Assembly (NCBI GenBank): GCA_001179505.1
Contig: CDMY01000724.1
Location: 1-25,464 of the forward strand
Direction of reading: 5' to 3'
DNA from: Vitrella brassicaformis
Lineage: Eukaryota; Sar; Vitrellaceae
DNA length: 25,464 nucleotides
Shown here: piece by piece, positions 1-8,915 of the stretch
How positions within the stretch are numbered: the first letter of the stretch is position 1
Layout of the letters: every line of letters begins with the position of its first letter
Position numbers and translations under genes: made by a program
Notes under the pieces: generated by a model
The model's database searches: none
What the model saw: the letters and a program-made list of their open reading frames with translations, nothing else
Told to the model about the DNA's origin: nothing

Positions 1-533
1 GGAGAGAGAAGAAGACAAGGAAAGACAAGGAAAGCATTCTGAGGAGACACGATCTTATCAGCCATCACCGAAGTGAGATCTGTGTTGACCACCCTTCATG
101 ATGCCATACATGGACAGAAACAACTTTGACTGACTGGTCAGTCCATCGGTCTTACTAAAGTGAAAACACTCTTACTGGGACTTACCGCCCAGCAGATCCT
201 CTATTCAGCTAACTACAGGAAAGGTCCTCACCGGCCTTGTCGCACACTTTCCAGATCCTTCACACCCCAATGCAATCGGAATCAGGTCGAGCTCGCACTC
301 AAGGCAGTCGTTTCAGGGAGCACCCTAGGCGGCCTGACGGCCAAGGACTTGTGAGGGAAAGGTATATGGCTCATCTATCAGCTTCATGAAATGTTTGTGC
401 TGTGCTTGGCTTTGCTCGTTGTCAGATCCATTACTGGCTCTTGATCCATCGAAATGCAGCGGCAACGTCGTCCCTCAACAGTTGGCTCGTGTACCGCGGC
501 CACGTGAGTGCGGAGGAGTGCCATCGCGCGAAA
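1..533. other. No confident gene; possible decayed coding fragment
   Basis: No gene is recognised here. One + strand frame (46-354) reads as a leucine-rich, protein-like stretch interrupted by a TGA near 129, for example GDTILSAITEVRSVLTTLHD before it and LTGQSIGLTKVKTLLLGL after it. This could be a decayed coding fragment or a chance open frame. A 21-nt segment at about 310-330, ending in CACCCTAGGC, recurs with one mismatch at about 14519-14539. A plausible splice acceptor (TTTGCTCGTTGTCAG) ends near 424, so a 5' exon of the next gene may lie here. Confidence 0.3.
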
Positions 534-1433
534 ATGGATGCGCTGAGAGCGAGGCAGGATGAACAGGATGCTTGTCGAGAGGCGGCCCAGCGGGAGCGGC
601 ACCAGCAACAGAGAAGAGACGATGAGGCCAGACGACAGGCCAATGAGCAGTACAGTCGGTCGCGCCTCGACCCAGAGCTGCAGCGCCGTGCAGCCCTTAC
701 AGCTCAGAAGGCGGCTCTCGAGGGCGACAACACTCAGCTTCGCCACGAGCTGGACCGACTCAACGACACGCGAGAAGCGCTCGGCCGTGAGGTGCAGCGA
801 CAGACGGCAATCGAAGCGAGTCTCACCCAGCAGAGGGCGGACCGGCTTGTGGTGCGTGACAATCTATCTGCGGCCACTGAGACGCTCTCTCGGCAGAACA
901 GCGTCCTCTCTCAGCAGGTGGAGAGGCTCAGCCAGCAGAAAGCCGCCCTCGAGACCGCCCGCAACGCGGCCTCCCGTGACCTGGAAGCAATCGAGCGAGA
1001 GAATCGACGATTGCGCCAGCTGCTGACCGGCTGTTTAGATGGAGATCGCATTCGCAGCTGCCCCAACAACCTGCACAACCAAGATCCAAACCACTACTGC
1101 CCGTCGTGTCCGTTTGCCATCATTGCCTACCACCGCACCACCGAGCAGAGCGCCAAGAACATTCAGTCTGTCGGGATCGACATCTCCCACTGCAAGGAGA
1201 ATCGCTGTGCGGGGAAGGGTTTCTACTGCGCATCGGCGGAATTCATCACCAACCACAAGGTCCCTGATCCGCGACGGGCTGAATCGACGTGGATGGTGAA
1301 GCTAGGGCTGCGTCTTCGCAATGTGCTGGAGCTCGATCACCGCGACACATCGCTCAACGAGCGGGCCCTGAGGCTGCGAAACATCGATTCAGTCATCCTC
1401 ACGTCCGAGAATGGGCTTGAATTCATCATGTAA
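534..1433 (+). CDS. Coiled-coil protein with C-terminal ADP-ribosyltransferase-like (PARP-fold) domain
   Basis: The 299-residue reading frame has two parts. Residues 1 to about 155 are a highly charged heptad coiled coil rich in Q, E, R and A. The C-terminal 110 residues resemble a PARP/ART catalytic fold: AYHRTT with His200, GKGFYCAS with Tyr231, and a final GLEFIM with Glu296, which would give the H-Y-E triad of PARP-type ADP-ribosyltransferases. The motif DSVILTS before the Glu matches the usual DSV strand. A Cys-rich patch (CPNNLHNQ...YCPSCP) links the halves and could bind metal. The start is the first in-frame ATG, in good context (AAAATGG). The frame stays open upstream to 402 without an ATG, and a good acceptor ends near 424, so an upstream exon is possible. 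Activity is inferred from motifs only; the domain is short for a PARP. Confidence 0.6.
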   Translation: MDALRARQDEQDACREAAQRERHQQQRRDDEARRQANEQYSRSRLDPELQRRAALTAQKAALEGDNTQLRHELDRLNDTREALGREVQRQTAIEASLTQQRADRLVVRDNLSAATETLSRQNSVLSQQVERLSQQKAALETARNAASRDLEAIERENRRLRQLLTGCLDGDRIRSCPNNLHNQDPNHYCPSCPFAIIAYHRTTEQSAKNIQSVGIDISHCKENRCAGKGFYCASAEFITNHKVPDPRRAESTWMVKLGLRLRNVLELDHRDTSLNERALRLRNIDSVILTSENGLEFIM

Positions 1434-2155
1434 GCGAGAGATAGGCGAGGGGTGCATATGTATTGCCTCCGCTGTGCTGGTCCGTGTGTCTGTGTATGTG
1501 CACCTATAACAAGAAGATGGCCGACATTTTGCAAGTCTACGGGCCTGACGATCCCAGGCCTTTCTGGGCACTATGACGCTGTTTCCGTGTGTGTCGAGTG
1601 AGGCTATGCCGTGTGTAAGGCAAAAAGCCAGAGAGACTGTGTCCTACTGCGGGGGACTGTACTTGTTTGCAGCGTCTGGTTGTGTGTTGTTGGGCCTAAA
1701 TAGGTGATTGGCAGACCCAAGACAGCCCATCAAATGTGACATTGACACATAGACGTGCTTTCTTGATCGATATCGTGACAATCAAGCAGTCGGCTGCATC
1801 GGAGACGCAGTGTCGCTCATCCATTGCCTGCACGTCTATATCTCCATGAGTGTTCGTTAGTGCGTTCGATTCCCCTGTCCGAAACAACGATTGAAATATC
1901 ACTGCAGCATGCGTGAAGCATGCCGCTTATAGGTCCCTGTCTGTTGGATCAGACAGTCAAACCGATCGCGCGCTTGCTGAGGTCCTTTTCCCTCGCCTCG
2001 AAAAAGGCGGACAGTGACAGAGGACTCGCAACGTGTGGCGAAGAGGGCGTGAGAGGTTCTTTTAAGGTAGGCCCCACCAGCCTCTGCTGCCGTGCCATGC
2101 GCCTGACCTGACTCTCTTCTGTTTGATGGCTGGCAGTGAGTGTCACGGGACCGTC
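1434..2155. other. Intergenic region / 5' leader of the MORN gene
   Basis: No coding region is supported. The first part is GT-rich, like the 3' flanks of other genes in this window. Near the right end AAG|GTAGGC (about 2068) and GGCTGGCAG (ending 2137) would make a 5'-UTR intron whose removal places the leader directly before the ATG at 2156. An earlier in-frame ATG at 2126 would lie inside that intron. Confidence 0.35.
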
Positions 2156-4255
2156 ATGGCTGACGGGCGGTCGCAGGCCCCCTCGACGCTCGAGTCGGTG
2201 ACGGGCGAGATGCTGCAGAATATGATGGACGACATGCGCCGCGCGATGGACAGGGAACGACAGCAGAGCGACAAACGCATCAAAGAACTCGAGAGCCAAC
2301 GCGACGAATACAAAAGAGAGAGGGATGAGTGGAAACGCCGATGTGAAGAGGTACACACGGATACATCAGCCATGAGGCAGAGAGAAACACATCAACACGA
2401 TGTCTGCGTTTGTCTGCAGGCCGAGGCGAAGCTGAAGGCCTTCGAGCAGGAGCCGACATTGGCGAGTCTTCATTGGGAGGGCGGCATGTACCACGGGAAT
2501 GTCCGCAACAAGATGCCCCACGGCGAGGGCACTCTGCGCACACTCGACGGCCAGACCTCACTCTACGAGGGCCAATGGGCGGACGGCAAGAGACACGGCA
2601 AAGGCAAAGAATACGCCCCGTGCCAGGTGTACGACCAGCAAGGCGGCCAAATGGGGACCAAGATCTGTCTCGTGTACGAGGGCGATTGGCAAGTCGGCAA
2701 GCGAGAGGGACAGGGCAGCGAATGTCAGGCCATCGACGGGCGAATGGCGAAGGCGTATGAGGGCGGGTGGAAAAACAACAAGCGGCACGGTCATGGGACA
2801 GAGCTCAGCCATGATGGCGAGCTGATGTACGAGGGCGAGTGGGCCAACGGAGAGAAGACCAACAGAGGGAAGGCAAAGGCGGGCTTCATGCAGCTCAAAG
2901 ACGACTACGGACAGTGGCTGGGCTACTACTATCACGGCGAGACACAAGACGGCCAGCCGAATGGGGAGGGGGAACTGCGAGACGGCCGCAGCAATGTCAT
3001 CTACAAGGGCGAGTGGAAGGACGGCAAGCGGCACGGCAGAGGCAACGAGTACGCGCCATGCCAAGTGCTCAACCAGCAACGCAGCCAATACGAGACCAAG
3101 ATCTGTGTCGTGTATGAGGGCGATTTCGTGGACGGCAAGCAACACGGTGAGGGCGAGGAGCTCACTGCCGCCAAGGTGACCTACAAAGGCGTGTGGGTCA
3201 ATGGAGTGAAGAAGGGAGACGGCGTCGCGACGGGCATGCCGTGGGAAGAGTATTACTACCACGGCCCCGGACACAGCTACTATCACGGCGAGACACAAGA
3301 CGGCAAGCCAGACGGCAAGGGGGAACTGCGAGACACCAGCAATCGTGTCGTCTACAAGGGCGAGTGGAAGAACGGCAAACCGCACTGTCGTGGGACAGAA
3401 TTCCGCCATGATGGCGAGCTGATGTATGAGGGCGAGTGGGCAAACGGAACCAAGACCAACAGAGGGGAGGGAAAGGTGGGCGACATGGAGCTCAAAGACG
3501 ACAACGGACAGCATTTGGGCTATTACTTCGGCGAGACACGAGACGAGCAGCCAAATGGAGAGGGGGAGTTGCGATACCGCAGCAGCGTCGTCTACAAGGG
3601 CACTTGGAAGAACGGCAAGCGGCACGGCCAGGGAAAGGCCTACTACACCATCGGTTATGGTCCTGTCTTGTGGCTCGATGGCGAATGGACAGAGAATAAG
3701 GCCCAGAACGGCACGCTCTTCCCTGACGGCACCTATGGGGGAGAAAACCATGACGGCAGCCCTATGTATCCCACCAAGCCTATTCGCTGGGAGGCGGGGC
3801 AGAAGCTAGACGATTGGGATTTGGGGGCGGATGCAACTTGCACGGGTGGCTGCGGGAGCTGCGTTTGTCGGCGTTTTTCCCTCCTGGTGCCCTGTGATTG
3901 GGAGTGTGTCTCTCGTGGCTGGCTGGCTGTGTTATCTGTGTTATGTGTCTGGGGGTCTATGTGTATCTCATGTGTCTGGGAGGAGAGGAGGCTGCTATTC
4001 CGCTTTCTCGTTTTCCTGGTGGTTGTTCGGCTGCCGTTTGATGTAGGTGTGTGTTGGTATCTCCGTTGGCTGGGCGTGTCGGTGTCTTGGCTGCCTGTGT
4101 GCTTGTGCATTGAGGTGTTGCTTTGGATGTCCCGTGGCCTCACACAAGGCCTACTGACTGCAGGTGGGTCTGTTAAGGTGTCTCTGTTGGCCTTCTCTCT
4201 GGCTGTCTGGTCGATGTCTGTTTTGCTCGATGTCGGTTTTGCTTTGTGGGCGTAA
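2156..4255 (+). CDS. MORN-repeat protein with N-terminal coiled coil
   Basis: MORN (membrane occupation and recognition nexus) proteins are typically scaffolds at membranes and the alveolate cytoskeleton. Residues 10-65 form a charged coiled coil ([18 protein letters not shown]). About 14-15 MORN units follow from roughly 2484 to 3750, for example [30 protein letters not shown] and [15 protein letters not shown]. Units of the type [19 protein letters not shown] alternate with the others in a higher-order array. One intron is inferred at 2351-2419 (EE|GTACAC...CTGCAG|AEAK); it is 69 nt, frame-neutral and stop-free, so retention would add 23 residues. Spliced length to the stop at 4253-4255 is 676 aa. 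From about 3840 the frame stays open through GT-rich DNA encoding Cys/Val/Leu/Trp-rich sequence with no MORN units. That tail may be 3' flank rather than protein, so the true C-terminus is uncertain. The MORN assignment itself is secure. Confidence 0.85.
2811..3640 (+). repeat. Higher-order tandem repeat inside the MORN gene
   Basis: Blocks of several MORN units recur at the DNA and protein level. [14 protein letters not shown] followed by a KTNRG / LKDD.GQ.LGYY segment occurs from 2811 and again from 3408, about 597 bp apart. The YAPCQV...TKIC.VYEGD block occurs from about 2613 and from about 3048, 435 bp apart. The GETQDG.P.G.GELRD block occurs three times (about 2935, 3287 and 3530). This indicates growth by segmental duplication within the gene. 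Confidence 0.85.
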
Positions 4256-4903
4256 AGAGTGCGACTTGGAAGTAGGTGTCTGCAGATTTGCTGTCTCTGC
4301 GTCTGTATGGTGTGTAAGCGTGTGACATCTGCCGCCCTGTGTTAAATTGCTCAAACAACAATTGATCTGCTCATATGAGCGACTCTTCTGTGAGCAGTTT
4401 CGGTCTTTGTACACACATTTTTGGTGAGGAGAGAGTGGGCGACAGGCAGGCAGGCAGGCAGGACATTGCACTCACTCGCGCACGCATGTGTTCAGATAGC
4501 CGGGCTCCACGAGCAAACGGCCGGCTTTCTTTATGGCACAGACGACGACGAGACAGGGGGAAAGAGGGAGAGAATAAGGCTGATCTTGAAAACGAAAGGC
4601 ATACTCGCATGGATAAAACAATTAATGAAGACACCGATCTACCGTCATCGTCACAAATCCATTGCACCACACACCCTGCCAGCCGTCCACCTGCTATGTG
4701 CCGCTTTGCGCCTCCCTCACCCCATTCCACCAGCCGCCACCCATTGCATTCCATTCACGCACACAAAGACACAAAAACGGTCTTCAACAATGCGGGCAGG
4801 TATGCACACGCACTCACACATGAAAGCTGCCGATTAAAATACACAAAATGTCCTTTCTCTGCTGCCCGGTATGTCTGTAAGTGTACAGTGGGTGTCGGTA
4901 TGT
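4256..4903. other. Convergent 3' intergenic region (MORN / CSN3)
   Basis: This lies between the 3' ends of the MORN gene (+) and CSN3 (-). It holds a GGCA tetranucleotide run at about 4444-4461 and purine-rich patches. Open frames here, on either strand, show no recognisable domain and a low-complexity composition. No gene is supported. Confidence 0.5.
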
Positions 4904-7900
4904 TCACTGGAGCCGCCCCTCTGTGGTGGTCATCTCGGGCGCATTGTCTGCAGAGGCCATCACCGCATCACCGCTCTGGTCCACCTGCACCCAACACACA
5001 ACACACAACCCATGTGTGTCCTCGTGTGTGTCTCCCATATGGCCTGCCTACCTATCATCCCTCGATCACCTCACTTGGTCTCGCTGGTGCTTGTCGCGTA
5101 CGCCCCCGCCGCCGGTGTCGCCCTCGTTGTTGCCATTGTTGTGGTGTCCCTCTTCCTCCTCTTCAATGGCGTCGACGCCGTTCTCCATGGGGTCGTGCTC
5201 GCGGCCAGCAGGGAGCACATCCACATCGTCACCTGTGTGTGCACATTGGGGTGTGAGGGTGGGTGTGGGTGCGCCTGGATGGGTGTGGGGTTACTTGCGA
5301 GTCGCTGCTGGTAGGGCCGCTTGACGCCCGAGCGGGGGGTCTCCTCCTCGCCGTTCAACTCGTCCTCTAAATGGCACACATAGCACACAGACAGGAGACA
5401 GGCAGTGTGTATGCATGGGGGGGGGGGTGAATGGGTGTGTATGGGGCGTCATCTCACCGTCTGCGCCCTCCTCGTCGTCGTCTTCGTCGCCCATCTCCAT
5501 GTCGTTGTCCACATCCATACCTAAACACAAACACAGAGAGAGAGAGAGGGAGAGATATCCTTTGGTGCAGATGCGTTTCTCGATTTCTCAAGTGAGTACC
5601 CATCGTTCGGCCGTCCCGGTTGTCGCGGTCTCTATCTCGGTCTTTGATGGCCGGCTGGCGGGAGCGACGCTGCGAAGGCGCTCCCTCACGCGGCAAAGGC
5701 GCTCCCTCACGACGCAAACGACCCTGATCGATGAGTGCGTGGATGAATGGGTGGATGAATGTGTGGATCAAACACCGACCCACCTGCATGGGCATGACGT
5801 TCTTTCGCGATGCGTTTCGCATGGTGTCGACACGCGAGGGGCCGTAGCGCATCGCACGCGACCGGCCGAAACCAACTGAATACACACATGCACACACACA
5901 CACCTAGATGTGCGGGGTGGGGAGTTGTGTTGTGTGGCTGCATACACTCTCGCTCATCGTCGAAGAGGGCCCCGCCGCCGCGCTCGCCGCCTTCCTTGCG
6001 CTTGAGGAAATGGGGGTCCACCGCTATCTATGGGTGGACGCAGATGGACACATACACGGTGGGGTGTGTCGTGGCGTGGGTGTGATGTGTACCTGTATGT
6101 CTAGTTTTCGGATCATTTCGCCTATGTCGATCATCTGCTTGGCCTGTGCGTCCATCTGCTGCTGAGTCAACACGCCCTCCCCACTATCCTTGGTCGAATC
6201 CTGCACACACACACACACACACACACACATCGGTGGTCATCAGTATGTGTGTGTGGTCTGGTGTGTGTACCTCGTCTGTGTCTCCTTCGCTGAATATGAC
6301 GTGGTTGGAGCTGTGGTCTATCACCGCGTTGATCTGACCCTGCAGACATCGTCATGCACGTGTGTGTAGGGGGGGCCACGCCACGCCATTCCCATCTCTC
6401 TCCCCCCTCTCCCTTTCTCCACTTACCCGTGTAATCATGTCGAAGACCATCGTCTCGGCCTCGTCCACAGACTGCACACATCCACACATCCATCCATCCA
6501 TCCATCACACGAGAGGCACACGTCCAACGCTCATGCGTCTACCTGAAGCTGCACTCGCTGTCTGATGTCGTCGAGGGAGAGGGTGAGATACGTAGACGTC
6601 AGGTTCACTATCATGCGACGATGCAGCGCCTGATATATGGATGGACAGAGACATGCGTGTGGATGGATGGACAGATGCGTGTGTGTGTGTGTGTGTGTGT
6701 TTGTGTGGTGTCGATCTTACAGCGCTGCACTGTTTGGCGAGTCCCATGTTTTGGTCGCGGTTGAGTATGTCGACAGAGGAGGGGCCGCTCAGCACACGGG
6801 CCATCTTGACAGTATCCTGCACACAGACACACACATACACACACACGTACACCAATGTGAGTGCATTTGGGGGGATGGGTACTTTGCTTTTGAACGCGTC
6901 GATGATGTCATTGTAGGGCGACAGACCCTGCACAGACGGCGCACAAGTGAGGACGCTTGTGCCCTGTGTATGTCTCGTGTGAGTGTCTGTGTATACCGTT
7001 GCGCCTGAAGACTGCGAGCGGTAGTTGTGATGGCCGCTGGAGGGAGCGATAGCACGAGACAACGCCTACACACACACGCGCACACACATGGAATGCGAAT
7101 GTGCATATGTGCATGTGAATGTGCATGTGTGCAGCACACTCACAGGTGAGGATTTGGGTGTCTGGGGGCCCTCGCCGTGTTCGATCAGATGCACCAACAC
7201 CAGCTTCTTCCACGCGTCAATCTGACATTCACACACACACACCCGCATGTGTACGCGCACCCATCAGTACACCCACATCTATGGGGCCATCCACACCTGG
7301 ATGGCCGACACACATGTGCCGGGGCAGCAGAGCACGAGATTGAGGAACTGAATGGCGCGGGGGTACTCCTGCACAGCACACACAAACACCACACACGCAT
7401 AAAATGAGTGCATGTGTAATCAGGGTGGGTGTGTGGTGTGGTTGCCTTGAGTCCGATGTGTATCATGGCGCCGTAGTAGAAGTACAGCAGAAAATCCTCC
7501 ACGTACAGACACGTTTGCTAAGAACACACACACACACATGTGCTGTGTAGACCCTCTTGTGTGTGCAGATTTACCTTCGGCTTGAGATCGAGAATGGGCA
7601 CCTCTATCACGTCGACGGCGTACGTGTAGTGCTTCAGCTTCAGACACACCTGCCACACACACACACACACAGCAACACTGCCATCCGCCTGTGTCTGTGT
7701 GTGAGTGTCGTTCCTCACTTTGAGGAATTCCGGGGTATGGGTGTGAGCACATGGGGCGCCGGCTGCAGCTTGCCGATCGCCGCCTTCAACGCAGGCAACG
7801 AACGCAGACCTGCATTGCCGCCACACCCACACACCCACACCCACACACCCACACACACACACAGCATACACACATAGACACGTGTGTATGTGTGTATGGC

Positions 7901-8231
7901 GGTGTGTGTGTGCGTGTGTGCCTTGCGGGAGCTGCATGGCCATCTCTGAGTATCGGTAACAAATGGAGTAGAACTCGCGAGCCACCAGCTTGATCTACAC
8001 CACACACACACACACACACACCCGTCCATCTTTTGTGCCCCTGCGTGTGTGTGTGCAGGTGTGTGTGTGTGTGTGTGTGTGTGTACCTGTGTGGCGTCGC
8101 AGTCCTTGAGGAAGTTGGTCACGTAGCGGAACACCGCATTCCGGTCGGCGTTGTCGTCCATGTGCCTCATCTGAGACCTGCACACACAGCACACACAGCA
8201 CACCCAACGCACCACACACACAACATGCTCA

Positions 8232-8283
<52 letters not shown>

Positions 8284-8482
8284 GAGGTCGCACCGCAGCA
8301 GCACGGTGATGACGGCAGAGTGGGTGGCGTTGCTGAGGGTGTTCAGGAGGGTGGCCACATTCTCTGCAGACACACACACAGGTACATCCACCAAACCAGA
8401 TGGCGCCCCTCTCTCTCCGTCTCTCCGCACCTGATTCATGTGTTGGGTGGACCGGGCCACAGCCAGAGAGGGAAACACGTGC
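4904..8482 (-). CDS. CSN3: COP9 signalosome subunit 3 (CSN3), 5' end not found, with long charged C-terminal tail
   Basis: CSN3 is a PCI-domain subunit of the COP9 signalosome, which removes Nedd8 from cullin ligases. Exons: 8482-8431, 8361-8294, 8177-8087, 7994-7922, 7809-7719, 7649-7575, 7517-7446, 7368-7297, 7221-7144, 7065-6997, 6927-6883, 6816-6721, 6629-6543, 6471-6427, 6339-6271, 6200-6093, 6027-5946, 5875-5784, 5723-5600, 5520-5458, 5366-5295, 5232-5075, 4984-4904. Diagnostic segments are YFYYGAMIHIGLK, ILNRDQNMGLAKQC, STYLTLSLDDIRQRVQLQ, EAETMVFDMI and GQINAVIDH (PCI/winged helix). About 620 residues are encoded against about 420 usual. The excess is a basic, then Asp/Glu-rich tail (DEDDDEEG, IEEEEEG) from about 5946 downward. 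Without the last splice, translation would stop at 5066. The first ~50-70 residues were not found, and the exon nearest the 5' end (8431-8482) is the least certain. A one-base frame break lies in the 7719-7809 exon. Confidence 0.88.
5671..5719 (-). repeat. 24-bp tandem duplication in the CSN3 tail exon
   Basis: GGCGCTCCCTCACG recurs twice on the + strand about 24 bp apart. On the coding strand it gives REGAP repeated (RREGAPLPREGAPSQ). It lies in the low-complexity basic part of the CSN3 extension. Confidence 0.7.
6201..6229. repeat. (CA)n microsatellite at the 3' end of a CSN3 intron
   Basis: A near-perfect CA run on the + strand reads TG on the CSN3 sense strand, directly before the acceptor of the exon at 6093-6200. 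The other end of the same intron (6201-6270), next to the donor, is CA-rich on the sense strand, so the two ends are complementary. Confidence 0.8.
7997..8086. repeat. Paired (CA)n / (TG)n arms of one CSN3 intron
   Basis: On the + strand this intron starts with a CA run (about 7998-8021) and ends with a GT run (about 8049-8084). On the sense (-) strand the CA run therefore follows the GT donor and the TG run precedes the AG acceptor. The arms are perfectly complementary over 20 bases or more. Confidence 0.85.
8178..8293. repeat. (CT)n-(GT)n composite microsatellite within a CSN3 intron
   Basis: The + strand carries a CT run (about 8232-8256) followed directly by a GT run (about 8257-8283). 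The other end of the intron is a CA-rich tract (8179-8223). The sense strand again has CA repeats at the donor side and TG repeats at the acceptor side. At 116 nt this is the longest CSN3 intron. Confidence 0.8.
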
Positions 8483-8915
8483 CTGCAGAGATGGACGACA
8501 ATGGGAGAGGGAGGTCAGACAGAAAGGCAAAGAAGGGATGCAGGCAGGGGCAAGCCGAGAGCAATCCTCCGACGCCCGAATGAGCCTCGGACGCATCCGT
8601 CGAGGGCAGACACCATCAGCCAAACCACACAAAGAGCTTGTCGATGGCGGTGATTTGCACACGTATCCTCCCCCCCTTTGATGAGTGGCAATGAGTGGTC
8701 TCCATATACTCCATAATAGATAAGAACCATCACGCCCACAAAGCCACACTCCCATCCCTGCACATATACTCAGCCAGACAGACAGACAGACAGAGATGGC
8801 GACTTATTTGATCTTCTGGCTGCTTCTCGCTGCTCGTGTGGCCTTCCTGTGAGCCTCTCTGCGAGGGGATCTGCCATTTTCCGCGCCTGCCTCTTTGAAT
8901 ATCTAAGCTCGCATT
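8431..8915 (-). repeat. Left copy of a diverged inverted repeat (CSN3 5' region)
   Basis: This segment matches 24788-25160 in opposite orientation. A 23-nt block (8840-8862) is identical to the reverse complement of 24848-24870. Further matching blocks are CGAGAGCAATCCTC at about 8556-8569 (copy near 24998-25010) and the acceptor/exon boundary at about 8481-8496 (copy near 25089-25104). The left copy holds about 100 bp (around 8640-8760) that has no visible counterpart on the right. It includes the most 5' CSN3 exon identified. Confidence 0.75.

Noticed and set aside
386-510. Short frame from an ATG at 386 resembling a signal peptide (MKCLCCAWLCSL)
   Set aside because: It is out of frame with the coiled-coil/ART gene and no downstream exon that would continue it could be identified.
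2558-3751. 397-codon open frame antisense to the MORN array
   Set aside because: It is created by the periodic MORN codons on the other strand. The sense frame has a clear domain and the antisense translation is a repetitive Leu/Val/Ala string.
4375-5256. 293-codon + strand open frame
   Set aside because: It overlaps the 3' exons of CSN3 on the - strand and has low-complexity composition with no domain.
7715-8755. 346-codon - strand open frame across CSN3 introns
   Set aside because: Much of it translates CA/GT repeats into HTHTHT and VCVCV strings. Conserved CSN3 exons lie in other phases with proper splice sites.
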